Below, in pieces: positions 37,101 to 47,257 of a DNA stretch of 64,000 bases. The notes under the pieces were generated by a model. The model made no database searches and had not been told where the DNA came from. It saw only the letters and a list, made by a program, of their open reading frames with translations. The translations under genes and the position numbers were made by a program. The stretch comes from Moringa oleifera (lineage: Eukaryota; Streptophyta; Magnoliopsida; Brassicales; Moringaceae), in the NCBI GenBank assembly GCA_021397835.1, contig JAJFZO010000609.1, positions 5,520,001 to 5,584,000 on the forward strand, in the 5' to 3' direction. Numbering within the stretch: the stretch's first letter is position 1; each line of letters opens with the position of its first letter.

Positions 37101-40100
37101 TATCGTTCACTAAGGCATGAAAGCACTTCAACCCCGTGTACAGCTCCCTTTCCTGTGGTGCTTTCTTTTGTTAGGCTGTCCTTTCTCTAGTTGTTTTCTT
37201 TTGTCTATTTGCCTTTAGGGTCATGGGGCTTAGGATTGATGGTTGCTTTTGAAAATCATCCATGTGAACTAATTTTATTTTGCTCTTCATGTGTCTTATC
37301 AAGCAGTAATTTTGAGATATTGATGTAGTACACATTAATATAGTGTCTTATTTCGGCTAATGTCCTATTTTGATTAGATATCTTAGTTTCCCATTTAGTT
37401 TGTTTTCCTATTCTCTCAAGTTTCCCATTTAGCCAGTTTCCTATTTTCTCAAGTTTCCCATTTAGTTAGTTTCCTATTCTTTAAAGTTTCCTATTTCTAG
37501 TTTTCCTATTCTTTCTGTATTTCCTATTCTTAGTTTATTTCTTTGCATTATTTGAAGACCTATTGTAATAGTTAGAGGCAATTCAATACAATTCATTAAA
37601 TTTTCCTCTAAAAGTTTAACTTTTCGGGTTTGTTCTTTTATTTTATTCCGCTTCTATTTCGAAGCAAATCTTCCGCTGCACCAGATATGATTGCTAACTC
37701 ATCTTGCAGCTTAAAATATAATTTAGCCATTCTGTTCTCTGTCAAAATACCTTGTTCGAATACCTTGGCTCTTCCTCTTAGCTTTGGGATTGCCTATTGT
37801 TGGTTGCTTTAAACTTTCGATGGAAATTTCTCATTGGTCAAATTCTGATTTTTCTGCAACATCTCATTTGTTAAATATATTCTTATGCATACTTAGGATC
37901 GCATGCCGTATGGCTGATTTAGTAATCCATTGCAGAATTATTGAACTTTACCCGTTGCCATCATGGTCTACTGGTTTCTATTTACAGTGTCAGTTTGACT
38001 AATTGATGGGATGGATCATGAAATCACTATGGATCTACTAGAAGATGCAGAAACATGAAGCCTTGCAAAGTGAAAAATGAATTGCTGGATAATTGAATAT
38101 TTGTGATAAGCTGATTTATTCTTTGTATAGCATGCTCAACTTTTTGACATGTTACTTCTTACTGTTGTAGATTTTTCAGTATCAATTAATAGATTGGTCA
38201 GAGTTAGATTAGTTTATCCGTAAACATCCATTTGCTTACATTTTCTCAGACATTTTGTTGGTTTAACATAATTTTTTTTTCTTCTAATTGCTTTTCATGC
38301 TGCAGTGCATGCATGGTCCCAATTGTAAGCTTGGCAACTTCTGCACGGTTGGCAGAAGAATACAGGAAGTTAATGTTTTGGGTGGCCTCATTCTTCCTGT
38401 CTGGGGTACTATTGAGAAGGCCCTCTCTAAGCAGGTAAGTTCTCCTCGTATGCTCTTAAGATGGTTCCTTCTTTTTTACCCCACAAGCAACTTGCATGGT
38501 CTAATTGTTCACGGTAAACATTCACACCTATCAATTGTGGATCCATCTGTGCTCATATATATTGAAGTTCTTTGATAATACTTACCAAGAAAGTTCCTGA
38601 TCTTAAGTTTCAGCTTTCTATTTACACATGTTTGTAATTTATAATGGGAGCATGCTTATTGCATATGGAAGTGATCAAATTACCAACTGTCACATAAATT
38701 AGAGGGGAAAAGTACTTTGGAAGACGCCATAAAATATGTTTTTATCCCAAGTAAACCATCACCTTGTTATCCCATTGAAATCAGCATGAGATAGAAGGTT
38801 AAATCTAAAGAAGCCAATTCTTAGAGCACCATCAGCTTGTATTGTGGAGAAACCATGTTAACCAGAAGAACATTGCATAATACTACACATTGTGAACCAA
38901 ACCTTAGACCTTTGTCATGTGGCTGATTGAAATGGCATGGTTATCCATTACGTGGTCTCCAGAGCATTAAAAGAAGATTGTTATGTGAAAATCACTTTGC
39001 ATCTTAAGACTTGATCTATCCCTGCCCCCAACTGCACAGCCATTTCCTACTTTTTAACTTCTCAAAGAGCTATTAACACCAATAATCTTCCAGTGTTGCA
39101 CAGTTGCGCAAAATGGTAGTTTTTCAATAATTGTTAGACTTACTTCCACTACCCCTGGATCTTGATTGTGAATAAATTCTTATAGGAATTCACAAAGTTT
39201 ACACTTGATTGGATTAAATGACACGAATAATGGTCAGATTTTTTAATACCTTCTGGGAAAAAAAGGAAAATATTGATCTTCTTTTTGGTTGGGTATATAG
39301 ATTTTAAGAACGATTGCAACTACCACATAAAAATGTTTTGTACCCTTTTTCCTTTTTGATTTTTTTCTTTTCTGTGTAAGTTTTATTATTTTTTATGAAG
39401 CGTGCAGTTCGCTATTGATAAAATATGAAATATGAAATATAGTAACAAGAAGAAAATGAAATTCTAGGTTTTGGGAGGAACTCTTTGGTTGATGATTTTC
39501 TAGGTGCTCAAATATTTATTTTTTGGATTATTAATTTTTGTCTCAAAGGAGTTCCTGGAATTTTCCCTGTGATGGAAGGTAGTGTTGTTGGGGCACAAGA
39601 ATTCTTCTAAAAAATGCTGGGTTCACAAAATTAATAATTTCTGCTTCGCAGGCTTGCTGAATATTCTATCTTGTCAAATTTCTGACGATGAATTTGTTTT
39701 ATCTTTTGTATCCATCCCCATCGACTTTTGCTTTCTGACACAATCCAAATCATTCTTCCTCACTAGCACCCATCATTGTCTCTGAAGTGGCACATACATA
39801 TTTGGGTGGCTGCATTAATTTTTGTTTTTGTCTATCCTAAAAATCTTGGCATTGATTAAATTTTTTTTTTTCCCTGTATATGGTTTTCTTAATATGAAAA
39901 AATATGCACTTATTTCAAACATGTTTTGACTTTTGCGATTGTTTTAGGGAACCAAGAGAAATAGCACTCTCCTGTCTTCCTATTTCCCTTGTCTTTTTCC
40001 TTTTATGTTTCATTCTTTTCTTTTTTGGAAGGGCTTTGTGGGTACAGGAAGTTGTAGAGGCTGTATTTTGGGATTTCTTAATCATTAGTTGTGAGTTGGT

Positions 40101-40919
40101 AAAAGTCTGGAAGGAATTTGTTTCTTCCCTCCACTCATTTTTTGGTGTCCCTTCCTGTAAATCTTCCCCTTTCTCTAGTCTCGATAGCCACCAAGTTTTC
40201 TGTTTGACCGGTACAATTGATATCCCTCAGTATCTTCAGTTGTGAAATCTTTCAGGCTAACTTTTACTTTTCTGGTTGTCTTCCCTTTTAACGCTGATGT
40301 CAGAAGTGCATTCTTTAATTTAGTTCTTTCCTTTTTTGTTTTTTGTTTTTTTGTTTTTTTTGGTATTTTGGTTGATAGTTTGGCAACTAAAAGTTGAGGG
40401 ATCTTTGCCTGTTTTGTTCATGCAGATGGTATTTTCTGTTTTTCAGTAATAAGTGTCTGTTTACTTATAATCTTTTTTTGAAAACTAAAACTGAGGGATA
40501 TTTGCAGGCCCGCCAAAGCCATAAGAGAATCCGTGTTGTGCGTTTAGAAACCACGACAGATAACCAGCGAATTGTTGGGCTCCTGGTCCCTAATGCGGCA
40601 GTTGAAACTGTGCTTCAAGGTGATTTCTCTTTCTCTCTCTCACAGATGATAGTCAAAAAGGTTATATTGAAATGGGCGGTATATACTCCGCAATTTATTG
40701 ATTTAGGTGTGAAACATGGACTTTTAAGGAGTGGCAACACTATTTTTCCTTTCTTTCCCTGCAAAATGAGAGATGATGCATGTTTTAAAGTTAACCATTG
40801 GAGTTCTGAAATCATGATTTTTTTTTCTTTTAATTTTAGAATTATTATATGTAAATCAGTCTGTGTTGTTTAACCTTTTGCTTATAGATTTGGCGTGGGT
40901 GCAAGAAATCGATGATTGA
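19160..40919 (+). CDS. FGT1: FORGETTER1/Strawberry-notch-type helicase-like coactivator (32 exons)
   Basis: Exons (all GT-AG): 19160-19576, 23150-23215, 23341-23514, 23593-23723, 23972-24048, 24534-24715, 24867-24944, 25473-25605, 28385-28445, 28524-28605, 29872-30000, 30103-30246, 30360-30459, 30566-30697, 31138-31208, 31295-31467, 31649-31742, 32781-32878, 32992-33127, 33337-33443, 34353-34448, 34577-34664, 34768-34888, 35075-35186, 35300-35423, 35499-35576, 35675-35793, 36402-36455, 36539-36641, 38306-38434, 40508-40619, 40888-40919. The joined frame is open: 1250 aa. Two LSD1-like zinc ribbons (C29/C32/C47/C50 and C93/C96/C111/C114) follow a Pro-rich start. Then come Walker [10 protein letters not shown] (K243), a DECH box (348-351), CSATG, a C4HC3 PHD finger (C652-C696) and helicase motif [12 protein letters not shown] (846-855). 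Arabidopsis FGT1/EMB1135 is a nuclear coactivator that works with SWI/SNF and ISWI remodelers to keep heat-memory genes open. Exon calls rest on homology and phase; no transcripts were available. Confidence 0.95.
19973..20084 (+). repeat. Tandem duplication in intron 1 of the FGT1-like gene
   Basis: Two head-to-tail copies (19973-20033 and 20034-20084) share GTACTTGTA(G/A)AGTTTTC, then a T-rich run of different length, then TTAGCTTAGATTAGATTGG. The length difference is in the T-run. Confidence 0.8.
20280..20372 (+). repeat. 31-bp tandem repeat, three copies, in intron 1
   Basis: Three consecutive units of 31 bp start AAGACTAAAT and contain GCACCTG(C/T)AATTGT. They lie at 20280-20310, 20311-20341 and 20342-20372 with few differences. 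There are no unique spacers, so this is a minisatellite and not a CRISPR-like array. Confidence 0.9.
26875..26899 (+). repeat. (TC)12 microsatellite in intron 8
   Basis: A pure TC run of about 25 bases lies in the 2.8-kb intron 8 of the FGT1-like gene. It is a likely length-polymorphic marker. Confidence 0.9.
37321..37683 (+). mobile_element. Solo LTR in intron 29 of the FGT1-like gene
   Basis: The 363-bp insert begins TGATGTAG and ends GCTGCACCA, giving TG...CA termini. It is flanked by an exact 5-bp target duplication, GATAT, at 37316-37320 and 37684-37688. There is no internal retroelement coding sequence, so it is a solo LTR left by recombination between two LTRs. It looks copia-like by its end (TTCCGCTGCACCA) and by the R-region-like stretch near 37565-37620. 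It contains four imperfect 31-34-bp tandem units starting GTTTCC(C/T)ATTT (37386-37516). It does not touch any exon. Confidence 0.87.
37386..37516 (+). repeat. Tandem array inside the solo LTR
   Basis: Units at 37386-37419, 37420-37452, 37453-37485 and 37486-37516 each begin GTTTCC and contain CCTATT and a short CTCAA or CTTTAAA-like tail. The last unit is the most diverged. Such arrays are common in LTR U3 regions. Confidence 0.75.
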
Positions 40920-41273
40920 GTGAACATGAACAAGACCAGGAAAGTTACTCAAGGAAATGTGCAGTCTAATTTACTTCGATTTTTTGGAATGTCAACCCTC
41001 CTGGCTCCATTTTTTGGCATATAGTTATTTTGTATATTTGTCAACATGATCAGGCAAGGCAAATGACAGTAAATAGGTTATTAGGCTGTGGTGTTTGTAG
41101 CTTCATTGACTTTTGTAACTACAAAATCTTCATTCAAGTTATATCTCAAAAGAAAATCAGTTTTGTTCATGTGTAGAATACAACCATAAAACTCAAATAG
41201 CAAGCAATTCAAACAGGAAACACAACACGAAATGCTTATTATTTTCTTTGTCATGGGACCATTTGTATTCAAT

Positions 41274-43097
41274 CTAGCACACAAAGGAATTATCTACATG
41301 ATTGTCACTGCAATAGAGGCCAGGTCGCTGAGTGAAGCCCTGTTTCTTCAGCATCTCCCTAGCCTTCATGACAAGCTCCTGGTTTGTAACCATACCATCT
41401 GTCTCAGCTATTATGTTCTGAATTACATTGCTGAGAGCTCCATAAGCTTCACTGGCATTCCCTTTAGGACTGGCATCAGCAGAAGTTTGATGGGTCTGGC
41501 AGCCACTGATCAAAATCCCACCATCAGGAAGTGAACCCCTGGATGTTCCAGCATACACTTCATGCCTGTTTCCCACTTCTGTTTCTAGTGCAGGTTTTGC
41601 ATATTCTTCATCATTCTCCAACTTTTGTTTGAGAAACTGTTGAGCCAGACTCCCAACCATTCCCAAGAATCCGCCATGACCACCTTCCCCATCCCCATGC
41701 TGAAGTTTGTCCAGGATGACCTTCATGAACTTCTTCACCTTGGGGCTTGCATCTTCCCCAAAGATATCAAAAAGGGTTGGTCTTAGCTTCCCGACATCAA
41801 TGTCATCCTTACCAGTCTTCTGCTTAAGCATTTCGATGAGAGTGGAGAGAGGAAGAGATCTACTTTTCACATAGCCTCTTTCACCATCTTCTGATTCATA
41901 TACTCTGGCCTCAACCTCCTCCTCCTCATCTTTGTGGTGGTGGTGTCGCAATTCAGAAGGAAGGTAAATCCCCCGTGATTCAAATGCATCTTGGACTGTC
42001 TGATGAAGAAAGCTTTTAAAGCTAAAACTAGAGCCTGATTCAGGCTGCTGCGGCTGCTGCTTTGTGCTCTCCCCGATTTGTTCCTTGGTCTCATCAATCA
42101 GGCCTCCACTGTGGCAAGAATCAGACACAATAGTGATGCGGGCACCTTCTGGGACTTTGTCAACAAAATCCCTGAAATCATCATCTGCGCACAGAGACAT
42201 CCCCAAGCTGATAGTTAGCATTCTTACGCAATAAATAATTATTGTATAACCTTTAGATGGCACCAAGAGTTACATGAATAGGGACTTAGGACAGAAGCAA
42301 ACAGAACCCTGAAATTTTGGAAGGATAATAGAACTTCAAACCAGCACTTTGTCAGATTCAGGATTGTTCTAACATCCCATAAAAGAAAATACGAACATCT
42401 CATGATCGCAGCCATGGAAATTAGAAACTTGACAGGAAAATGAAAATTCACCCAGATCTGTTCTTCTTCCACAAATCTCGGCATCCAGAACACTGATCAG
42501 TCTGATCTTGCAGTGAGTAAGATATTTAATCGTAGGAAGGTCAGAGTGTGATGGATTCGGTAGGGCAGCACACCCAAGAGAATTCCACGAAACATCTACC
42601 ACAAACCATCACATTCACTCCCCCACCCAAAAAAAAAAAAATCCCATGATCAGGCAAAACATCCAACCCCCTGTCATCCCAAGAATAAACAATCAAGCAT
42701 CAAGAAGAGGGAACCAGGGAACAGAAAGGAAAAGAGGATCCAAATACTGACCAGTGATGAGATTCATGTCACAGGGCACGATGCACTCGTCGTAGCCAGT
42801 GTCATCATCCTCCCCGGTCTCTGCCGGCAGCCTGGTGCCATGACCACTGTAGTGAACAAAGAGAATGTCCCCTGGTTCGGCAGATCTCACAAGACGAGAG
42901 AGTGCCTTGCGGATATTCTTGCCTGTAGGCTGGACATAGGAGTCGTCAGTGTCTATGAGAACGGTAATGTCTTCCTCGGAGAAGCCGTATCGGTCAACGA
43001 GGCATCTGTACATTCTCCTAACATCGTTTATGCATCCTTTCAGCTCCGCCTTCGTCCCCGGATAATTGCATCCAATCAACACGGCCTTCTTCGCCAT
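41274..43097 (-). CDS. MC4: Type II metacaspase (MC4-like)
   Basis: Exon 1 is 42752-43097 and exon 2 is 41274-42184, with a GT-AG intron splitting the Asp116 codon. The product is 418 aa, the same length as Arabidopsis MC4. The catalytic dyad is H86 in HYSGHG and C139 in SDSCHSGG. Type II metacaspases lack a prodomain and carry a long linker between the p20-like and p10-like parts. Here the linker (about 150-225) is acidic, with a run of four His at 196-199. The SLPL segment that follows the autocleavage lysine in Arabidopsis MC4 is preceded here by Arg224, which fits Arg/Lys-specific self-processing. The enzyme is a calcium-dependent cytosolic protease linked to wound and cell-death responses in relatives. 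It converges on the FGT1-like gene with 354 bp between stop codons. An upstream unspliced reading that starts in the intron is an artefact. Confidence 0.95.
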
Positions 43098-43242
43098 CTC
43101 CTCTTAATCACTCGTTGCTTCTCTGATTGTTGACTCTTCGATGGCACACTCAAAATCACAAGGCCTCCGCTGCAACCAATCAAGATTGTATTGACTAGAC
43201 GGGAAGGATGAGACGAGGGATATATGCCTTTTCTGATGGTTT

Positions 43243-43250
43243 CATTTATA
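43243..43250 (-). promoter_or_regulatory. Possible TATA box of the metacaspase gene
   Basis: The minus strand reads TATAAATG about 146-153 bp upstream of the ATG at 43097. This is a motif match without transcription data. Confidence 0.45.
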
Positions 43251-44699
43251 GAAATGCAATAACAGCCAATACCCAATAGGGAACACTGAAACTCTCTTTG
43301 GTCTTTTGATCAGCATAATTAAAATAAAGCCTCTGTCGGCAAGCGTGATCAATCAACACGGCGTCGCCTTGGCCGTTCCACCTCTACTCGGTTTTGTGAT
43401 AATACATTAATTAGGGGACGCCCTATTCATTAACAACAAAAATCAATGACATGTGAAGAAGGTGATTTTTCTTCTTTTTTTTTTTTACAGTATAATTATT
43501 AAATATTTTTTAAAATTATTTTTAATTTTTTTCATATTTATCTGAATTCTATATGACAACATTTTAGTCCAAGAATGCGTCCCCTAATAAAATAAAAAAA
43601 AATTATGGATTTGAATTTACGTTAAATTTTATAATAAAAAATTATAATTTTATAATATTAATATAAAAATAAATAAATATAATAATTAATTTTATTAAAT
43701 TATAATATATCATTTTTTTTTTCAAAAAACTCAATATAATTTATAATGAATACATGGTGGGCTATCTTTTGAGAGAGGATAGGCACCATTTTCATTTGTT
43801 CAACAAGAAATTGAGTCAAAGATGTGTGATTATCATTGGATATAAATTTTTCAAATATAGAAAGTTACCAAAACATCCTTAGAAAAGTTAATTAAATAAT
43901 AAAAATTGAAAATTTTCAATAAATTGGGTTCCATTACCAGACCATGAAGAGCATAAGATTTTATTGACCAAACTATCCTTTTCTCTCCCACTAAGAACTA
44001 TCTTTTTCTTTATATGGAAATCATTAACTGTCACGCTCTGTTGCTTTCTCAAGTTGAGTACAAGGATAAGGATCAGACAAAATGGTAAACTTACATATTA
44101 AAAAGAAAATAATATATATAGGAAAAGAAAAAATATTGAATTTAAAGGCACTTTAAAATTTAAAATTATCTACGCCCACAACGCTTACTAATATATCAAA
44201 TTTGTACCTTTGTTTTTGTAAATTTATTTGCTGAAGAGAGTATATACATTTGAGTTTATATTTTTAATTGGACTCTCACTCCTAATAAACATTAGAATTC
44301 AACTTCAAGTGAGAAATGGGTGTCATGATTCATGTGAGGAAAATCAATTTATGTTTTTATTTTAAATTTTATTGGATTTCATATAGTTTTTGATAGAATT
44401 TTCAATTTTGTACAATGAGATCGAAATCATTTGTGCCCAATTGTTTGAATTCAACCAAGTCAAAGCCATACCTGTCCAATTGAGTTAAAGATGAAAGAAA
44501 GCAACATAACCATTCCTGACTTGCAATTAAGAGATTGAAAAATCAATTTCATATGTAGATTGTGTTTGTACATGAAAGCAATCACTCTTTCAACATTTGT
44601 GACACCGATGAAGCCGAACCCACATATGTGAAAGAATTCATTAATTTTTTTGAAGAAACCAAACAAGGTGAGGAACAACAGGGAGAGGTACACACTAAT
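43251..44699. other. AT-rich spacer between metacaspase and peroxidase genes
   Basis: No supported gene. It contains the short inverted-repeat element at 43414-43584. The rest is AT-rich with no repeated structure that I could see. The last part probably includes the 3' untranslated region of the peroxidase gene. Confidence 0.5.
43414..43584. mobile_element. Small MITE-like element with TA flanks
   Basis: The 171-bp segment begins GGGGACGC and ends GCGTCCCC, a perfect 8-bp terminal inverted repeat. It is flanked on both sides by TA, and the inverted symmetry extends to TTAGGGGACGC/GCGTCCCCTAA. An internal match of ATTC follows both ends with a small offset. TA duplication suits a Tc1/mariner (Stowaway-type) MITE, but the terminal motif is not the classic CTCCCTCC, so the class is uncertain. 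Confidence 0.55.
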
Positions 44700-45837
44700 T
44701 CAGTGGTTGACAGAGTTGCAATTCAATCTTATCTCTCCTTCATTTTTGCGGGTGAGAACCTGAATGTTTCCGAGCTTCACCATGGACACCGCAAACTGGC
44801 TGGAGAAAAGCAAAGGCTGAGACGCCAATGCCTCCACGAACGCCTTAGTCCTTGCATCTGAATACAGCAATTGATCAGTGGATAAGAGCCCCATCTTCTT
44901 CTGAAGGTTCTTGTAGTATTCCACATCAAAGGTCCTTGGAGTTGTCACATCAAGATCAACCAAGTCCTGGCTCCGTTTGCATCTTTTCTTCAACAAGCTC
45001 AAATACTTGGCGTCCAGGGAGGGATCAGGCTTTCGGGTTGCATTGAAGTTAGAGAGCCTGTTTTGATTGGAATGGCAGCTGCTTCTTCCAATGGTGTGTG
45101 ACCCCGATAGGATAACCAGGTCAAGTATGTTTAGGCCTCGAGTTCGAAAGAAGTCGATCAAAGCAGTGACGTTTTCATGGCCCTGAGGAACCGTATCAGC
45201 TTCTTTGGCAATGGAAACTCTGCCGTCTTTTCGACCAAACGGGACTTCCCAGAATGGACCCCCGAGCAGGAGAGTGGCATCTCTAGCAGCAGCAGTGAGG
45301 ATGTCCGCACAAGAAACAGTTCTGGGACACCTCTTCTCAACCTGTGCCTTGATATCATCAATGACCTGGAACCCTCTAAGGGTGCTGCTCGCCAATGCCC
45401 TCCTCTCGCTCCCTGCATGGTTGAGCAGGATGGAGGCGTCGCATCCCTACCAATACCATGCGGTACATATAAGAGGCTGCGGCTTCTTGTGTATATAGTA
45501 ATTAACGAAATGGCTCATTATAATCAGAAACGTGTGATATGCATGGATGGATAGAATTAATTGTTACCCTAACAGCGCAGTCGTGGAAGTGCAAGCGAAT
45601 GAGACTGGCAGCCAAGGTGGAGTCCTTCTTGAACCAAGCTGTTACTCTCTGCTGGATGACGCCTTCAACGCTTGGGCATGTCTGGTGATAGTGAGTGAAA
45701 GAGAGGAAATCTTGAGGAGGCAGTAGACGGGGCTTGTTCGCAGCATGTCTCGTTGGCTGAACGGTGGATTCAATAACCATGATCAGCTCCAGCTGAACAA
45801 AGAGAAGAAGCACTGTGAGGACAACGCACAACTTCAT
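44700..45837 (-). CDS. Class III peroxidase, secreted (PRX7-like)
   Basis: Exon 1 is 45568-45837 and exon 2 is 44700-45446, giving 338 aa. A signal peptide covers about residues 1-24. Distal heme residues are R81 and H85 in RLHFHDC, and the proximal ligand is H207 in SGSHTIG. Eight mature cysteines (54, 87, 92, 130, 136, 214, 246, 333) match the four disulfides of plant class III peroxidases. Possible N-glycosylation sites are at N182 (NVT) and N225 (NAT). These enzymes use H2O2 in the apoplast or vacuole to oxidise phenolics and build or loosen cell wall. The conserved FGRKDG, VPQGHEN and ISTDQLL-like segments recall Arabidopsis PRX7, but one orthologue cannot be fixed by eye. Most family genes have three introns; only one is seen here, so intron loss is likely. 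Confidence 0.94.
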
Positions 45838-45912
45838 CTTTGATACTATACTTGCTGCTCACCAACACAGGATAGTCAGGACATTTTGGTTGATGGGATA
45901 TCATTGCTTTAA

Positions 45913-45919
45913 TTATATA
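45913..45919 (-). promoter_or_regulatory. TATA box of the peroxidase gene
   Basis: The minus strand reads TATATAA 76-82 bp upstream of the ATG at 45837, well placed for a short leader. Confidence 0.6.
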
Positions 45920-46348
45920 GAGGCGTGAGGCATCGTGAGTTCCATCTCTTGTTTAAAAAATCAAAAATACGTGGGAACCACTCTCTGCTTGCGGACAGAC
46001 GCATCACAACATGAGTTCGATGATTATGAGGCCTCCCCCGAACCCAACTCCCTGCACACACATTCAGTCCAAGAATTATTTTATATACCTATGTTTATAA
46101 AAATTAATGTCAATTAAATTGTGCAAACCTGAAAGTGCAATTTTTTCTAATTTTAGACTCATGCAATTAAGGTTTTTTTTTTAATTAAGTTTGGATCAGG
46201 ATGAGTTCGATGAAATACCGATTAGGATTGATTTGAAATTAAAATTTAAGTTTTACAAAATACAAATAAATACAGCCCAAAAGCCACAAGTATACAAGGC
46301 CCAAAAGATGCCCGGTGAACAGCAACAGCGACAATATGTCTCATAAAT

Positions 46349-46421
46349 CGCCGTCTGTGGGAATCGAACCCACGACCACATGGTTAAAAGCCATGCGCTC
46401 TACCGGCTGAGCTAAGACGGC
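46349..46421 (-). tRNA. tRNA-Lys (anticodon UUU)
   Basis: The minus strand folds as a full cloverleaf. The acceptor stem is GCCGTCT/AGACGGC and the anticodon stem CATGG/CCATG encloses the loop CTTTTAA with anticodon TTT. The B box is GGTTCGATTCC and the A box lies in TAGCTCAGCCGG. The 3' base is G, as in eukaryotic tRNA-Lys. There is no intron. It reads codon AAA and probably AAG by wobble. It sits between the peroxidase promoter and the small heat shock gene. Confidence 0.97.
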
Positions 46422-46660
46422 TTTGTTGTTTAGCTGAGTATCGGATATTTTAACTACTTTTCATTAATTGCAGAGGGAGGCGCGCGAACTACGAAACGAT
46501 GAAAAAAAATCTTCTGCACATATACACAAATGGGTACAATTTGCAATTCATAAACCCTTATTTACAACGCCAAGAAAACCAAATCCACATTGTATGCGAA
46601 ACATCACACAACAAATCCAAGTTTAGAAAACTCAATTTGAATGCACGAAACAGATACTCA

Positions 46661-47131
46661 TCAAGCTTTGCAACAGACAAAACGGCCGAGTCCTTTGGCA
46701 CCATGCGATTGATCATCTCCTGAAATCTCAACAGCCTTGTGCCGTTTACTCTTCTTCTTGTGCTCCTCTTTAGGCACCGTCACTGTCAGCACTCCGTCGC
46801 GCATGGAGGCCTTGATCTCATCCACCTTAGCGTCATCAGGCAAACGAAACTCCCTCGAAAACCCTCCGCGGGATCTCTCCTTACAGTGCCACTTCTCATC
46901 CTTCTCTTCAGGCTCCTCGTCTTTCCTCTCTGCAGTACTGATATGCAACACTCTGCCTTCGTGGACTTCAAGCTTCACGTCCTCCTTTGTGAGGCCCGGA
47001 AGATCCATCTCGAAGATATGGGCATGGGCTGTTTCCTTCCAGTCCATCTGGGTGTCTGCACTTTCGGACAGAAATCCGCGAAACGGATCAAAAAAGCTGT
47101 TTCTATGCAGGAGAGATTGCAACAGAGACAT
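46661..47131 (-). CDS. Small heat shock protein (HSP20), cytosolic class I-like
   Basis: This intronless gene encodes 156 aa. The alpha-crystallin domain spans about residues 28-128: it starts [19 protein letters not shown] and includes the GVLTVTVPK signature at 113-121. The C-terminal anchoring motif is V134-E-I136 in KAVEISG, a variant of I-x-I/V. The N-terminus [17 protein letters not shown] resembles class I proteins (usual M-S-L-I-P-S...DPF). Such proteins form oligomers that hold unfolding proteins during heat stress. A lysine-rich stretch (HKKKSKRHK) precedes the anchor motif. The 20-residue tail ends [10 protein letters not shown], with two adjacent cysteines, longer than the short tail of typical class I members. 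The class assignment is therefore tentative. Two perfect heat shock elements lie 127-160 bp upstream. Confidence 0.92.
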   Translation of the reverse strand: MSLLQSLLHRNSFFDPFRGFLSESADTQMDWKETAHAHIFEMDLPGLTKEDVKLEVHEGRVLHISTAERKDEEPEEKDEKWHCKERSRGGFSREFRLPDDAKVDEIKASMRDGVLTVTVPKEEHKKKSKRHKAVEISGDDQSHGAKGLGRFVCCKA

Positions 47132-47257
47132 TTTTCTCCTTGTATGAGCAAATTAGGAGGCGAGAACTAGAAGAAGGCTCTTTAAGGTTGTGTTCCGATG
47201 TTATCGTGCGCGTGCATTAGGTGTATTAATATTGGGTACATGAGGAAGGACTGTGGA

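Noticed and set aside
39904..40245. 113-codon frame in intron 30 of the FGT1-like gene
   Set aside because: It is a hydrophobic, T-rich intron reading with no family resemblance and lies between well-supported exons.
41274..42266. A separate 330-codon gene starting at 42266 on the minus strand
   Set aside because: Its first codons lie in the intron. The coding part from 42184 joins in phase to the exon at 42752-43097 to give a full metacaspase.
44852..45554. Plus-strand frames opposite the peroxidase
   Set aside because: They are antisense shadows; the minus strand encodes all conserved heme and cysteine residues.
46737..47170. Two frames of about 140 codons opposite the small heat shock gene
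   Set aside because: They are antisense shadows of the conserved alpha-crystallin coding sequence.
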